From Hanamia caeni (lineage in GTDB: Bacteria; Bacteroidota; Bacteroidia; Chitinophagales; Chitinophagaceae), in NCBI RefSeq assembly GCF_003721595.1, contig NZ_RJJR01000004.1, positions 124,001-188,000 of the forward strand: a DNA stretch of 64,000 nt. Direction: 5' to 3'. Position numbers and translations under genes: made by a program. The notes under the pieces are model-generated. The model did no database searches and was not told the DNA's origin. It worked only from the letters and a program-made list of their open reading frames with translations. Shown here piece by piece: positions 16,152-25,839 of the stretch; the first letter of the stretch is position 1, and every line of letters starts with the position of its first letter.

Positions 16152-18140
16152 ATGATCGTTCGTTTCAGGAATTTATCACTTACCGCTAAACTATTTTTGC
16201 TCGGCATCATTCCGGTGCTCTTTTTAATTTATTTCAGCCTGATAATTTATCATGAAAAATCCCAAAAGGTTGATTTGATTGGTTCATATATCAAGCACAT
16301 TGAACAATCGCAAAAAGTTATGGGATTAGTGGCCGAACTAACCAATGAAAGGCGATACAGCTACTTTTTTCTTCTTGGCGATTCAGGAATTCAACCCTTA
16401 TTACAACGCCGCAAAAAGACGGATTCCATTCTGCTTCTTCTGAGTATCAGCAAGGATCCTTCTTATAAGGATTTCCGGCAATATACTTTTCTTGATAAGC
16501 TTGACTCTGTGAGGAGCCTGATTGATTCGAACAAAATTAATCCGAACGGGGTAACGGAATATTATACAGATGCTATTGTAAGGCTCAATTTACTTACCTC
16601 CAGTATTCCGGCTAATTCGTTTCTGAAGCCGGTATACAATGAAATTGTAGCTCAAAAAAAGCTATCTGACATGATTACCTACCTGGGAATTGTCCGGACC
16701 AATGTTTTTAATTTGTTGCTTAATCAAACAAATACTTTTCAAACACTGGCAGGAACCAGCAGATCTTACAAATTATTTAATACCTACGAAAAAGAATTCT
16801 TATTAAAAGCGCCGCCTGATGAAGTTCAAAAGTATAACCAGTTCAAAATAACACCTGACTACGAAGCAACCCTGAATTATCTCTACAGAACTTTTAATAC
16901 ATTAAAGTTGGACAGTACTTATTCGTCGCGCAATTTTTGGGCAATATCTTCCAATTCAATGTCGGGCCTTAGAAAGCAGCAGCAGGAGATTTGGCAACGT
17001 GCAAATATTAAAATGGAAAATATTTACCATCAGGAAAGAAATAGTGAAAAGAAAATGATTGCATTCCTGATTTTTGCTATCCTGATTGTGGTTGGATTTA
17101 TCGTGTACGTCATCAATCATATTCATAAGTTATTAACCGAAATCAAACTTGCGGCATCTAAAATTTCGATTGGCGCCACCGGAATTCGTTTGAAAAATAT
17201 GCCAAAAGGCATTATTGGAAATCTCGCAAAAAGTATAATTGAAATCGATAAAAACAACCTGGAACTGGCAAAAAATGCCAATGAAATAGGCAAAGGAAAT
17301 TTTGATGTAAAAGTAACTCCCAGGAGCGACCATGATATCTTGGGAATTTCTATCAAAAAAATGAAAAATGACCTGCTGCAATTTAACAGGCAAAAGGATA
17401 AAATTCAGCGCGATACCGAAACCCTCGTGTATCGCAGGGACGAATTTTTTAGTATTGCCAGCCATGAGCTTAAAACGCCTGTTACTTCTCTCAAGGCCTA
17501 TACGCAACTACTCTTAATGGATGCAGATAAATTTTTGGATGAGCATCACAAATCAATGCTGCAACGCATGGAAGGCCAGATTAATAAACTTACTGCACTC
17601 ATTAACGACCTGCTGGATACTTCTAAAATTGAAAATGAACAAATGGTATTTAATAATGAGTTGTTTATTCTCAACGACCTTGCATCTGAAGTGGTTTCTG
17701 ATATGCAGCCCGTTTGTAAATCGCAGGAAATTATTTTCAGGAGCGGCCGCCCCGCTTCGGTGTATGCAGACAAAGAAAGAATCCGCCAGGTAATCAGCAA
17801 CCTGATTAGCAATGCAAACAAATATGCTTCAAAAAGCAGTAAAATAATTTTATCAATAGAAACTCTTGAAGAAAAAGTTATTTGTTCTGTGCAGGATTTT
17901 GGAAAAGGAATCGAGGCAGAAGAACAGGAAAAAATATTTGAGCGTTTTTACCGCGTATCTGGCCCAAATATGAACACGTTTCCAGGGCTGGGCCTTGGGT
18001 TGTTTATTTGTAAACAGGTAATAGAAAAACAAAACGGAAAAATTGGCTTGAAGAGTACACCGGGCAAGGGAAGCACATTTTATTTTGAGCTGCCACTAAG
18101 TAGTTTTGCCGGTTTAAACGAAGATGTAGTAAACGGATAA
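16152..18140 (+). CDS. Membrane sensor histidine kinase with nitrate/nitrite-sensing-like (NIT) domain
   Basis: The 662-residue kinase has membrane helices at about 12-33 and 302-322. The roughly 265-residue periplasmic region between them contains VMGLVAELTNERRYSYFFLLGDS, typical of the NIT helical sensor. A HAMP-like linker follows (about 325-415). The phospho-acceptor is H438 in SIASHELKTPVTS. The ATPase domain has LISNANKYA (N-box), DFGKGI (G1) and GLGLGLF (G2). No response regulator gene is next to it, so it is an orphan kinase. Its HisKA segment is nearly identical to that of the kinase at 22287-23930. The ligand is unproven, as NIT domains bind several small anions or none. Confidence 0.88.
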   Translation: MIVRFRNLSLTAKLFLLGIIPVLFLIYFSLIIYHEKSQKVDLIGSYIKHIEQSQKVMGLVAELTNERRYSYFFLLGDSGIQPLLQRRKKTDSILLLLSISKDPSYKDFRQYTFLDKLDSVRSLIDSNKINPNGVTEYYTDAIVRLNLLTSSIPANSFLKPVYNEIVAQKKLSDMITYLGIVRTNVFNLLLNQTNTFQTLAGTSRSYKLFNTYEKEFLLKAPPDEVQKYNQFKITPDYEATLNYLYRTFNTLKLDSTYSSRNFWAISSNSMSGLRKQQQEIWQRANIKMENIYHQERNSEKKMIAFLIFAILIVVGFIVYVINHIHKLLTEIKLAASKISIGATGIRLKNMPKGIIGNLAKSIIEIDKNNLELAKNANEIGKGNFDVKVTPRSDHDILGISIKKMKNDLLQFNRQKDKIQRDTETLVYRRDEFFSIASHELKTPVTSLKAYTQLLLMDADKFLDEHHKSMLQRMEGQINKLTALINDLLDTSKIENEQMVFNNELFILNDLASEVVSDMQPVCKSQEIIFRSGRPASVYADKERIRQVISNLISNANKYASKSSKIILSIETLEEKVICSVQDFGKGIEAEEQEKIFERFYRVSGPNMNTFPGLGLGLFICKQVIEKQNGKIGLKSTPGKGSTFYFELPLSSFAGLNEDVVNG

Positions 18141-18220
18141 ATAATGCTTTTTTTTATTCTTATGCAATATTAATTTGTTAACTCTCTGTTGACGCCATTC
18201 CATTTTCTTTAACAAGAGAT

Positions 18221-18228
18221 TATATTTG
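18221..18228 (+). promoter_or_regulatory. -7 promoter element upstream of the secreted protein gene
   Basis: TATATTTG matches the TAnnTTTG consensus and lies 35 nt before the ATG at 18264. No clear TTTG box is found at the expected spacing. Confidence 0.4.
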
Positions 18229-18263
18229 CAATTCTAAGAAACTAATAGCTTCGCTTTTTTGCC

Positions 18264-18971
18264 ATGTATAAATTTTGCCTGCTTTTCCTTCTTGTCTTTT
18301 CAGTACAAAAGATAACTTTCGCGCAGGATACTTTGCCAAAAATAACTGTAACCCAACTAGGAAATAAAGTATTAGTGAGCTGGAATAATCCATTTACGAA
18401 CGTTTCCAACATCAGTGTTCAAAGGTCGTGGGACAGTTTAAAATATTTTAAAACGATAGGGAGCCTTCTAGATGTTAGCCCGGGTATCAATGGCTTTGCG
18501 GATCCAAATGATTTCGTTCCGCCTAACCAATATTACAGGTTATTCATTTCCTTCCATGGCGGGTCTTATATATTTACGGAATCGCACAGGCCGGGAAAAG
18601 ACACCCTGACTTCAATTCCCGTAATTGAAAAGCCGGCTGTTGCAGAAAGGCCGGGGAACTACCGCAATCTTTTTATTCCGAGCCCACACATTTTTACGGG
18701 TAAAGACAATAATGTGATCATCGCGCTGCCCGATGCCGCACACAAAAAATATTCCATCAGGTTTTACAGGGCTGATGGGGCATTTCTATTTGAGGTGTCA
18801 AAGATTAAGGAAAATTTTCTGACGCTGGATAAAGCCAATTTTCTACGTTCAGGGCTTTTTATTTTTGAGCTTTATGAAAACAGGATTATAATTGAAAGGC
18901 ATAAATTTTACATTCCCCGCGATGGGCAGCCAATGCCAGCTATGGACGTGCAGGGAAATCTGGTCAGATAA
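18264..18971 (+). CDS. Secreted protein of unknown function, beta-sandwich-like
   Basis: The 235-residue protein has a signal peptide (about 1-20, cleaved after TFAQ). The N-terminal domain of about 90 residues, with ITVTQLGNKVLVSWNNPF and VQRSWDSLKYFKTIGSL, resembles a fibronectin type III-like fold. The second part, with YSIRFYRADGAFLFEVSKI and FLRSGLFIFELYENR, resembles the C-terminal beta domain of secreted Bacteroidota proteins but lacks a clear type IX tail motif. It sits alone after the kinase. It could be a small periplasmic or surface protein; no reaction can be assigned. Confidence 0.65.
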   Translation: MYKFCLLFLLVFSVQKITFAQDTLPKITVTQLGNKVLVSWNNPFTNVSNISVQRSWDSLKYFKTIGSLLDVSPGINGFADPNDFVPPNQYYRLFISFHGGSYIFTESHRPGKDTLTSIPVIEKPAVAERPGNYRNLFIPSPHIFTGKDNNVIIALPDAAHKKYSIRFYRADGAFLFEVSKIKENFLTLDKANFLRSGLFIFELYENRIIIERHKFYIPRDGQPMPAMDVQGNLVR

Positions 18972-19087
18972 ATTATAGTAAAAGTACAAATACCTTAGTT
19001 TTTTATTTTCTGATTCCAGGTTACAGCTAACAGTCAGGGATATACGAAATTTAAAATAAATTTTTGCAGGAAGACACAAGGTATTCG

Positions 19088-20716
19088 TTACCTGGAAATG
19101 TTATTTGATTTTACCGGCCGTATTGCTTCTTCCTCTTTTTTCTGATGATCAGATGAATTTTCAGAAAGAATCTCCGGATTACTTTTAGACACATTGTTAC
19201 CCGATGAAACATTTACATGAGACTGAAAAAATTTTCCGGAAAGATTAATTTTATTATTTTTCGAAATGAACCAATAAAACCCAATGGAAGCGCATAGCAA
19301 AATGATTACAATCAGAACAAGCGGCGCCATCTTTCTTTTCCTTTTTTTCGCCGGAAGCGGTAAACTGCTTTTAAAAAATTGCCCGGGATTGTCCTTTTGA
19401 CTAACAACAATTTCTTTTAAGTCAGCAACAGGTTTTGGGGATGTGGGCGTCGTAGCCGGAAATTGATTTACAATTTTATAGTGATTAAAATTTAAATTAT
19501 AATGATTAGTTCTCAGAAAATTTATATCAATAGAAAAACTGTTGGCAGGGCTGAGGGAATAACTGTGTTCATATGAGTCCCACTGTTCTAATGTTTGCAT
19601 CATTCCTTCGTGCTGCAGATTATCCTGTTCTTTGTCGGTTTCATTTTTAGAGTTTTCCAATTTGTAAAACCTGACATTTGCAGACTTGTTTTTATTCTTT
19701 GAAAATAATAAAATAGCACCGCCTGTAAATGCAGCATGGTAATTTGAATCAATTGCGACTACCGCTTCAAGAAAATTTTGGTCTGTTAATTTTTTGCGGG
19801 TCATAATATGCGCCGGCAAATCGCTCTGTAAATATTCTTTTTGAACGAACACTACCGCGCGTCCGCGAGGAGCAAGGCTTTCGATAATATCATGCATAAT
19901 ATTTATTCCGGTTTGAGACGTTTCACCGGAAGACTCAACTGTATCTGAAGCCCGCAAAGCGGATAGAATTAGCGAAGGGCTTTTATTTGATATTTTTTTT
20001 GAAGAATATGCATGTATAACGTGGTCGTCTGCCCCGTGAATTATCATGTTCATGGCAGCAATCCGAAGATAGATCCCATTTGGATCGCAGCCGCTTGCGG
20101 CAACAACTTTATCTGACTTCCGCATGGATTGAACAACTTGCATCGCCCTTAATAACAAATTTCCGCTGCCCACGGCCGGATCAACAATAACGTCACCTCG
20201 TACAGGTTTAGCAAATCCGATTATTGAATTTAATATAGTATCAGGAAGAAAACTATCCTCATTGCATTTTGAAAGCAGGAACGAAAAAATATCTTCTTTC
20301 TCTTGCTGTTCGACTGATTCTATAATATTGATGATATCAATGCTAATAGAAAGTAGTTTCGGTGTGGGTTCAATCAGCAGGGGAGTTTTAAAATAATCGC
20401 TTAAAGGGCCACCTGTTTTTGCGTATTCATTTGCAAGCTGAAGCAATCCATTTTTCCTGGTAAAAAGCTGATGAATTTCTTTTGCATCGTTGTTTTGTAA
20501 TTGGCTCCACGAAAAATTAATGATCGGCCGGAAATAGAAAGAATTATCCAACGCAGGGTTTTGGAATGCATGCTCAAATAATTTCGATTCCTGAGCCCTT
20601 TTGATGAAAAAAAGAAAACTGATGAGATCAATTACCCCAAATGGCCGCAGTTCACTGGCAGGCCAGCAATTGTTCCATTTCTGATTAATAGTTTCTTTTA
20701 AATTGGCTGTAAGCAT
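19088..20716 (-). CDS. Degenerate N6-adenine DNA methylase-like protein with C-terminal membrane anchor
   Basis: The central part (about 155-345 of 542) resembles the HsdM/N6-adenine methylase fold. The SAM-binding motif DPAVGSGNLLLRAM lies at 179-192, followed by ASGCDPNGIYLRIAAMNMIIHGAD, which matches the helix after motif II. Where NPPF/NPPY should follow the beta-4 strand, the sequence reads LILSALRAS (249-257), so the catalytic motif is absent. A basic patch KKRKRKM and one hydrophobic helix (about 464-484) follow, then an unstructured hydrophilic tail. No hsdS, hsdR or other restriction gene is near. I read it as a non-catalytic, inner-membrane-tethered methylase homologue; its role is unknown. 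Confidence 0.7.
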   Translation of the reverse strand: MLTANLKETINQKWNNCWPASELRPFGVIDLISFLFFIKRAQESKLFEHAFQNPALDNSFYFRPIINFSWSQLQNNDAKEIHQLFTRKNGLLQLANEYAKTGGPLSDYFKTPLLIEPTPKLLSISIDIINIIESVEQQEKEDIFSFLLSKCNEDSFLPDTILNSIIGFAKPVRGDVIVDPAVGSGNLLLRAMQVVQSMRKSDKVVAASGCDPNGIYLRIAAMNMIIHGADDHVIHAYSSKKISNKSPSLILSALRASDTVESSGETSQTGINIMHDIIESLAPRGRAVVFVQKEYLQSDLPAHIMTRKKLTDQNFLEAVVAIDSNYHAAFTGGAILLFSKNKNKSANVRFYKLENSKNETDKEQDNLQHEGMMQTLEQWDSYEHSYSLSPANSFSIDINFLRTNHYNLNFNHYKIVNQFPATTPTSPKPVADLKEIVVSQKDNPGQFFKSSLPLPAKKRKRKMAPLVLIVIILLCASIGFYWFISKNNKINLSGKFFQSHVNVSSGNNVSKSNPEILSENSSDHQKKEEEAIRPVKSNNISR

Positions 20717-20892
20717 AACTGATAAGACAAATCGATATTAGCAAAAACTTTGCTAAGATTTTGATTTGCTCAATTTTGTAGCCGCTAATTAACAATGGTA
20801 ATGAAAATTAATAAAGGGTTAACGGCACGCCCAAACTGTTTCCTTATAAAACCAAGGCACAGTAAACGGCAAAAAAAAGCGTTTTTTTATTT

Positions 20893-22140
20893 TTAGCTGA
20901 TAAATAAGCAGGCAATAACAGCAATTAAGGTAACGCCCATAATCACGGTTCCCAGTTTTAAAAATTGAAGGCCGGTTACTTCAATTTTTTCGCGGCGCAA
21001 TACTGCGAGCCATAAAATAGTAGCAAGCGATCCTGTTACAGATAGGTTAGGCCCCAGGTCTGTTCCTATTAAAATGGCCCTCCTGATGATTTCAGGAAAA
21101 TGATTGACAGCGGTTACTTCTCCAAGAATGAGCGCGGAAGGTAAATTGTTGAGTAGATTTGCCCCGTATCCGCTGGTTAACCCGCTTATCCAAACAGCGT
21201 TAGTTTCAGAATTGGCCACTTCATTTTGCAGAAAAGAGGAAATGTTTTCGATGAGGCCTGTCTTTGCCAGCGCTTCCACAATTATGAAAAGGCAGGCAAC
21301 CAGTGGCAGGATGGACCAGCTAATTCCTTTTAAAACGGAAACCATTTTCATAGGAGAACGAAGGCTGACAGCTATTGAGAAAAGGATGCCTGTAATAAAA
21401 GTCGGCCATCCTAACTGTATTTCCAACGCAGAACAAACCAGCAACACTACCGAGGAAAAAATAATTCCTGCAAGAGAGGTTTTGGCTCCGCTGCTAAGTT
21501 TCGGAGTTATATTTTCAAGCGACAGGCTTGGTTCTAAATTATTTTTTTGCGTAAATTTTAAAAGAAAAAAGGTGAAAACCACAGCCACTAAAGAAGGAAG
21601 CCAGTATTGGCCTATCCAACTTTCTAATGAAGGAAGATGCCCCTGGTAAATTACAAGATTTGCAGGATTAGAAATTGGTAAGGTGAAGGAAGCTGCATTG
21701 GCAACAAAGGCGCAAATAAGCACAAACGGAAGCGGCTTTTTAATATTGGCTTTGCGGGTGGCTGCTGCCACTGCCGGTGTAAGGACGACGGCCGTAGCGT
21801 CATTGGAAAGAAATATAGTAACCAATACGGCTGTAAGGTATATCAACAGAAAGAGCCTCTTTGAGGAGCCGCGCGATGTTTTGATAGCAACCATCGCCAG
21901 CCAGTCAAATAACTTTTCTTTTCTTGCGGTTTCGGCCAGGAGCATCATTCCTGTTAAAAACAAATAAACATCAGTTCCACTTAAAATTCCTTTTAAAGCT
22001 TCAGCAGGCAAAACCAAACCAAATATCAGCAAAGCGCAGGCGCCAGTTAATGCCCAAATTGCCTCATTAATTTTAAAAGGCCGGGCTATTATAGTGATGA
22101 AAGTCAGCAGGGAAATAGCCCAGATACTTGCTTCGTTCAT
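20893..22140 (-). CDS. ArsB/NhaD-type (ion transporter superfamily) permease
   Basis: The 415-residue protein has about eleven hydrophobic helices and the features of the ArsB/NhaD/CitMHS ion-transporter superfamily. These include FLTGMMLLAETARKEKLFDW, FLSNDATAVVLTPAV, PISNPANLVIYQG and SGYGANLLNNLPSALILG. The two NDA/NNLP segments are the usual paired discontinuous-helix sites. Arsenite, sodium or dicarboxylate are possible substrates; no arsR, arsC or other ars gene is present, so arsenite resistance is not supported. It is monocistronic and divergent from the PAS/GAF kinase gene. Confidence 0.82.
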   Translation of the reverse strand: MNEASIWAISLLTFITIIARPFKINEAIWALTGACALLIFGLVLPAEALKGILSGTDVYLFLTGMMLLAETARKEKLFDWLAMVAIKTSRGSSKRLFLLIYLTAVLVTIFLSNDATAVVLTPAVAAATRKANIKKPLPFVLICAFVANAASFTLPISNPANLVIYQGHLPSLESWIGQYWLPSLVAVVFTFFLLKFTQKNNLEPSLSLENITPKLSSGAKTSLAGIIFSSVVLLVCSALEIQLGWPTFITGILFSIAVSLRSPMKMVSVLKGISWSILPLVACLFIIVEALAKTGLIENISSFLQNEVANSETNAVWISGLTSGYGANLLNNLPSALILGEVTAVNHFPEIIRRAILIGTDLGPNLSVTGSLATILWLAVLRREKIEVTGLQFLKLGTVIMGVTLIAVIACLFIS

Positions 22141-22286
22141 ATTAAATCAAAGATAAATCCTTAGGCCTTATAACAGCCGGCAAACATGTAGCGCGGGCCG
22201 GATTTTAAATTTATGAGGGTATATGCGGGTTTTTGCGTTTCTTTACTTACTTTAGAACCAATTTTTATAATAAAATTCATCCTATA

Positions 22287-23930
22287 ATGTATTTAGAAGC
22301 CGGGTTAGCGGATCCCGGAAATTCTTTCGGAAGTGAAAGCCTGCAAAGTTTCATTGAAAATTCACCGGTAGGCATACATAGCGTAGATGAGGAAGGTATT
22401 ATTGCTTTTGCTAACAAGGCTGAGCTAAATTTATTAGGTTATGCCGAACGGGAGTATGTAGGGCAGCCTCTGAAAAAATTCTTTCACGATCCCGTTTTTT
22501 TTGATGAACTCTATTCAAGATTAAGAAAAGAAGGATTTCTAAAAAACGAACAAGCGAAGATGGTTTGCGGAGACGGATCATTAAAGGAGGTGATGATTAG
22601 TTGCAATTATTATTCTGACGGTAAAAAATTAGTACATTCCCGTTGCTTCACAAGGGATATTACAGAAATAAAAAGATCCGAGAAGCTTTTGGTGCTTTTG
22701 AACCGCGCAGGCGAAGAATTGGCGGGCACGCGTAACACAGATGAAGCACTGAGTAAAATAATAAAATTCCTTATTCCTTCTTTTACTGACTGGGTAGTCA
22801 TCAACGAATTGGGAATCGACGGAAAAGCCCACCTGTTAAAAATGGCTCACTCTGATCCTGCGCGAATGAGATGGGCGGAAGAATACAGAAAGAAACATCC
22901 CATAATAGTCGACAATAATGATAAGAACCTGGTTGCGTACGTACTGAAAAGCGGAAAACCGAAACTCATTCCTGAAGTGACTGAAAAAATTTTGAATGAT
23001 GCTGGTGTCGATCGTGAATACAAGAGAATTTTAAAGGATTTGGCTGTTACGTCTGTTATGATTGTGCCTATGAAAGTAAAGCAAACAGTAACCGGCGTAG
23101 TTTCTTTTTTTTCATGTAATCCGAATAATACTTATGATGAAAAAGATTTCAATTTTGCCAAAGATTTTTGCAACCGCATCGCCGTTGCGCTTGATAATGC
23201 CCGCTTATACGAGGAAGTAAGAAGAGACATTGAACAAAAAACTGAAGCCAATAATAAAAAGGATGAGTTTATAAGCATTGCCAGCCATGAGCTAAAAACC
23301 CCGGTAACGAGCCTGAAGGCCTATACGCAAATTCTTCAGTCAACTTTTGCCGATGAAAAAATACCCGGGGCCGCGGAGATGCTGGCAAAGATGGATCGGC
23401 AAATAGATAAACTGACCTTGCTTATCGTGGAGATGCTGGATGTTACAAAAATTGATAAGGGAGAACTTATTTATGATGATGAAAAGTTTGATTTTAATGA
23501 AATGGTTAAAGAAGTTGCTGAAGAAATGCAGCGAATCACCAAATCTCATCAAATCGTACTTAACCTCAGTGATTGCGATCCGATAAAAGGCGACCGGAAC
23601 AGGATTGGGCAGGTATTAGTAAACTTTATTTCCAATGCTATTAAATATTCCCCCGGCGGCGACAAAATTACCATCAGCACTTCCTGCGCAGATAATAAGG
23701 TAAAGCTAAGCGTGAAAGATGAGGGAATCGGAATTCCTGATGACGATCAACCGGGCATTTTCAAAAGGTTTTTCAGGGTGTCTGCAAAGAACAGCTATAC
23801 TTTTCCCGGGATGGGTTTGGGGCTTTATATATCATCTGAAATTATTAAAAGGCATCATGGACGCATCTTTTTTGAAAGCAAAGAGGGAGAAGGATCCGTT
23901 TTTTCGTTTGAAATAGACAGTAATATTTAA
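22287..23930 (+). CDS. Cytoplasmic PAS-GAF sensor histidine kinase
   Basis: From the ATG at 22287 the protein has 547 residues and no membrane helix. A PAS domain occupies about 17-130 (SFIENSPVGIHSVDEEG, ITEIKRSEKLL) and a GAF domain about 145-305 (VTSVMIVPMKVKQTVTGVVSFFS). The phospho-acceptor is H334 in SIASHELKTPVTSLKAYTQ. The ATPase domain has NFISNAIKYS, DEGIGIP and GMGLGLYI. A TTG start at 22233 would add 18 unlikely residues. It senses an unknown intracellular signal and has no adjacent response regulator. Its kinase core is strongly similar to the NIT-domain kinase 4 kb upstream, which suggests duplication of that core. Confidence 0.9.
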   Translation: MYLEAGLADPGNSFGSESLQSFIENSPVGIHSVDEEGIIAFANKAELNLLGYAEREYVGQPLKKFFHDPVFFDELYSRLRKEGFLKNEQAKMVCGDGSLKEVMISCNYYSDGKKLVHSRCFTRDITEIKRSEKLLVLLNRAGEELAGTRNTDEALSKIIKFLIPSFTDWVVINELGIDGKAHLLKMAHSDPARMRWAEEYRKKHPIIVDNNDKNLVAYVLKSGKPKLIPEVTEKILNDAGVDREYKRILKDLAVTSVMIVPMKVKQTVTGVVSFFSCNPNNTYDEKDFNFAKDFCNRIAVALDNARLYEEVRRDIEQKTEANNKKDEFISIASHELKTPVTSLKAYTQILQSTFADEKIPGAAEMLAKMDRQIDKLTLLIVEMLDVTKIDKGELIYDDEKFDFNEMVKEVAEEMQRITKSHQIVLNLSDCDPIKGDRNRIGQVLVNFISNAIKYSPGGDKITISTSCADNKVKLSVKDEGIGIPDDDQPGIFKRFFRVSAKNSYTFPGMGLGLYISSEIIKRHHGRIFFESKEGEGSVFSFEIDSNI

Positions 23931-24141
23931 TTATTTTTTAAGTTATTCATAGTCGATGAGGAATGAATTCTGAAACTTTGGCTTTGTATTTTTGTATTTA
24001 TCTTCGTTCATATTTTAATCTAAATATTTTTGTCTGCAGGTAAAATTCTACGAAAAAGCCCTCAGGTATATCGAAGCCATAAATCAATGGCGTAAACGAA
24101 GGATTTCTAATTCCACATTTTTAATCCTGGCTGCGTCTGTA

Positions 24142-25839
24142 GTGGGCATCCTTGGTGGTGTTACCTCTTCTGTTTTAAAAGAATTAACGCACTATGTAGC
24201 CAATTTTCTGATTAATGATTTTCACTGGAAATATAAATTCTACCTGTATTTCTTTTTCCCGTTGATAGGCATTTTGCTTACGGTTTTATACATCCGCACC
24301 TTCATCAGAAGGTCTAAATTTCAGCATGGCATCACAGCTATTATTTACACTATTTCTCACAATTCAAGTAAGCTTGATTTCCATAATATATACAGCCAGG
24401 TAATCACCAGCGCTTTAACGGTAGGGCTTGGTGGTTCTGCAGGGCTTGAGGCGCCCGCAGTGGCCAGTGGCGCGGCAATCGGTTCTAACATTGGCCGGTT
24501 TTTCGGATTGAATTACAGGGAAACAACGTTGCTGCTTGCCTGTGGAGCGGCGGCTGGCATCTCCGGAGCATTTAATAGCCCGGTGGCGGGGATGATTTTT
24601 GCCATTGAGGTTGTAATGCCTGAATTTTCGATTCCGGCAGTGATACCTTTGCTGATTGCCTCTGCTTTTTCTTCTGTGATATCGCAGCTAATTTATAAGG
24701 AACCGCTTTTCGTGCTTGTGGGAAGGGGCGGCTGGGTTGTAGAAGCTTTTTGGTATTATATCGCATTGGGTATTATCGTTGGTCTTTATTCTGTTTATTT
24801 TAATCGCCTTAATTACCGTCTTGGAAATTTTTTTGGAAGAATAAAAAACAGGTATAATAAAGTTTTTATCGGAGGCATTACGCTGGGTATTATGATATTT
24901 TTACTGCCTGCATTATATGGTGAAGGGTATATTAATATTCAAAAATTGCTTGATGGAAATTATACCTCTTTACTTAGCAACAGCATTTTTTCAGATTACC
25001 AGGGAATTTCATGGGCGCTTTTACTTTTTGCCATCTTAACTTTTATCGGGAAAACTTTTGCTTCCATAATCACAATGGGGAGCGGAGGAAACGGCGGCAT
25101 GTTTGGCCCTAGTGTAATAGTGGGTGGTCTTGTAGGATTTTCTTTTGCTTTTGGGATAAACATGACAGGATTTGCCCATCTTAATATTACAAATTTTATA
25201 ATAGCCGGTATGGCGGCCTCCATAAGCGGGGTGATGCACGCTCCATTAACAGGTATTTTTCTGGCGGCAGAGATTACGGGCGGCTATGTTATCCTTGTGC
25301 CGTTAATGATAGTTTCAGCTATTTCTTACTTTATCAATAAAGGCATTTTAAAATACTCGATTTATACATACGGGCTTGCTGCAAAAGGCGATCTGATAGG
25401 CCAGGAAAATAAAGAACATGGTATTTTGCGGAGAATAAAGTTGAAATACCTGATTGAAAGAGATTTTGTAGTGTTAAGGCCTGAAGATACTCCGGAGAGC
25501 AGGAGCACAGATATTATTCATACCAGCAGAAACATTTTCCCGGTAGTGAATAAAGAAGGAGTGCTAACAGGCATTTTATATAGCGATCACCTTTTAGAAT
25601 TGTTGGTTAGCCCCAACGCCGATGACAGAACCCGGCTGATTAAAGACATTGCCCGGCCACCCGATAAAGTGATTAATGTAAATACATCTATGTATGATGT
25701 GATGCGGATTATGGATAGTAAAGACACCCGAATTCTACCTGTTACCGGGCCTGGCAATATTTACCTTGGGTTTGTAACTAAAAACGGAATTTTTAATAAA
25801 TACCGGCACATTTTGATGCGACAGGAGAATCTTATGTAG
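24142..25839 (+). CDS. ClC-family chloride channel/antiporter with C-terminal CBS domains; start uncertain
   Basis: The protein has the ClC channel core of ten or more helices. GSAGLEAPAVASGAA holds the gating glutamate region (GxEGP-type motif), and GSGGNGGMFGPSVIVGG is the second anion-site loop. Two CBS domains follow from about residue 430 (YLIERDFVVLRPEDTP; DVMRIMDSKDTRILPVTG). The coordinates use a GTG at 24142, but this lies inside the first membrane helix. The open frame continues upstream to 24019 and encodes KFYEKALRYIEAINQWRKRRIS, which looks like the family N-terminus. There is no ATG, GTG or TTG there, only CTG at 24034. Either a rare start codon or a one-base change disrupts the annotated start. 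Confidence 0.88.
   Translation: MGILGGVTSSVLKELTHYVANFLINDFHWKYKFYLYFFFPLIGILLTVLYIRTFIRRSKFQHGITAIIYTISHNSSKLDFHNIYSQVITSALTVGLGGSAGLEAPAVASGAAIGSNIGRFFGLNYRETTLLLACGAAAGISGAFNSPVAGMIFAIEVVMPEFSIPAVIPLLIASAFSSVISQLIYKEPLFVLVGRGGWVVEAFWYYIALGIIVGLYSVYFNRLNYRLGNFFGRIKNRYNKVFIGGITLGIMIFLLPALYGEGYINIQKLLDGNYTSLLSNSIFSDYQGISWALLLFAILTFIGKTFASIITMGSGGNGGMFGPSVIVGGLVGFSFAFGINMTGFAHLNITNFIIAGMAASISGVMHAPLTGIFLAAEITGGYVILVPLMIVSAISYFINKGILKYSIYTYGLAAKGDLIGQENKEHGILRRIKLKYLIERDFVVLRPEDTPESRSTDIIHTSRNIFPVVNKEGVLTGILYSDHLLELLVSPNADDRTRLIKDIARPPDKVINVNTSMYDVMRIMDSKDTRILPVTGPGNIYLGFVTKNGIFNKYRHILMRQENLM

Noticed and set aside
19088..20716. Type I restriction-modification methylase subunit
   Set aside because: The catalytic NPPF/NPPY motif is missing, a membrane helix is present, and no specificity or restriction subunit is near.
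20893..22140. Arsenite efflux pump as a firm assignment
   Set aside because: Only the superfamily is supported; there is no ars regulator or reductase nearby.
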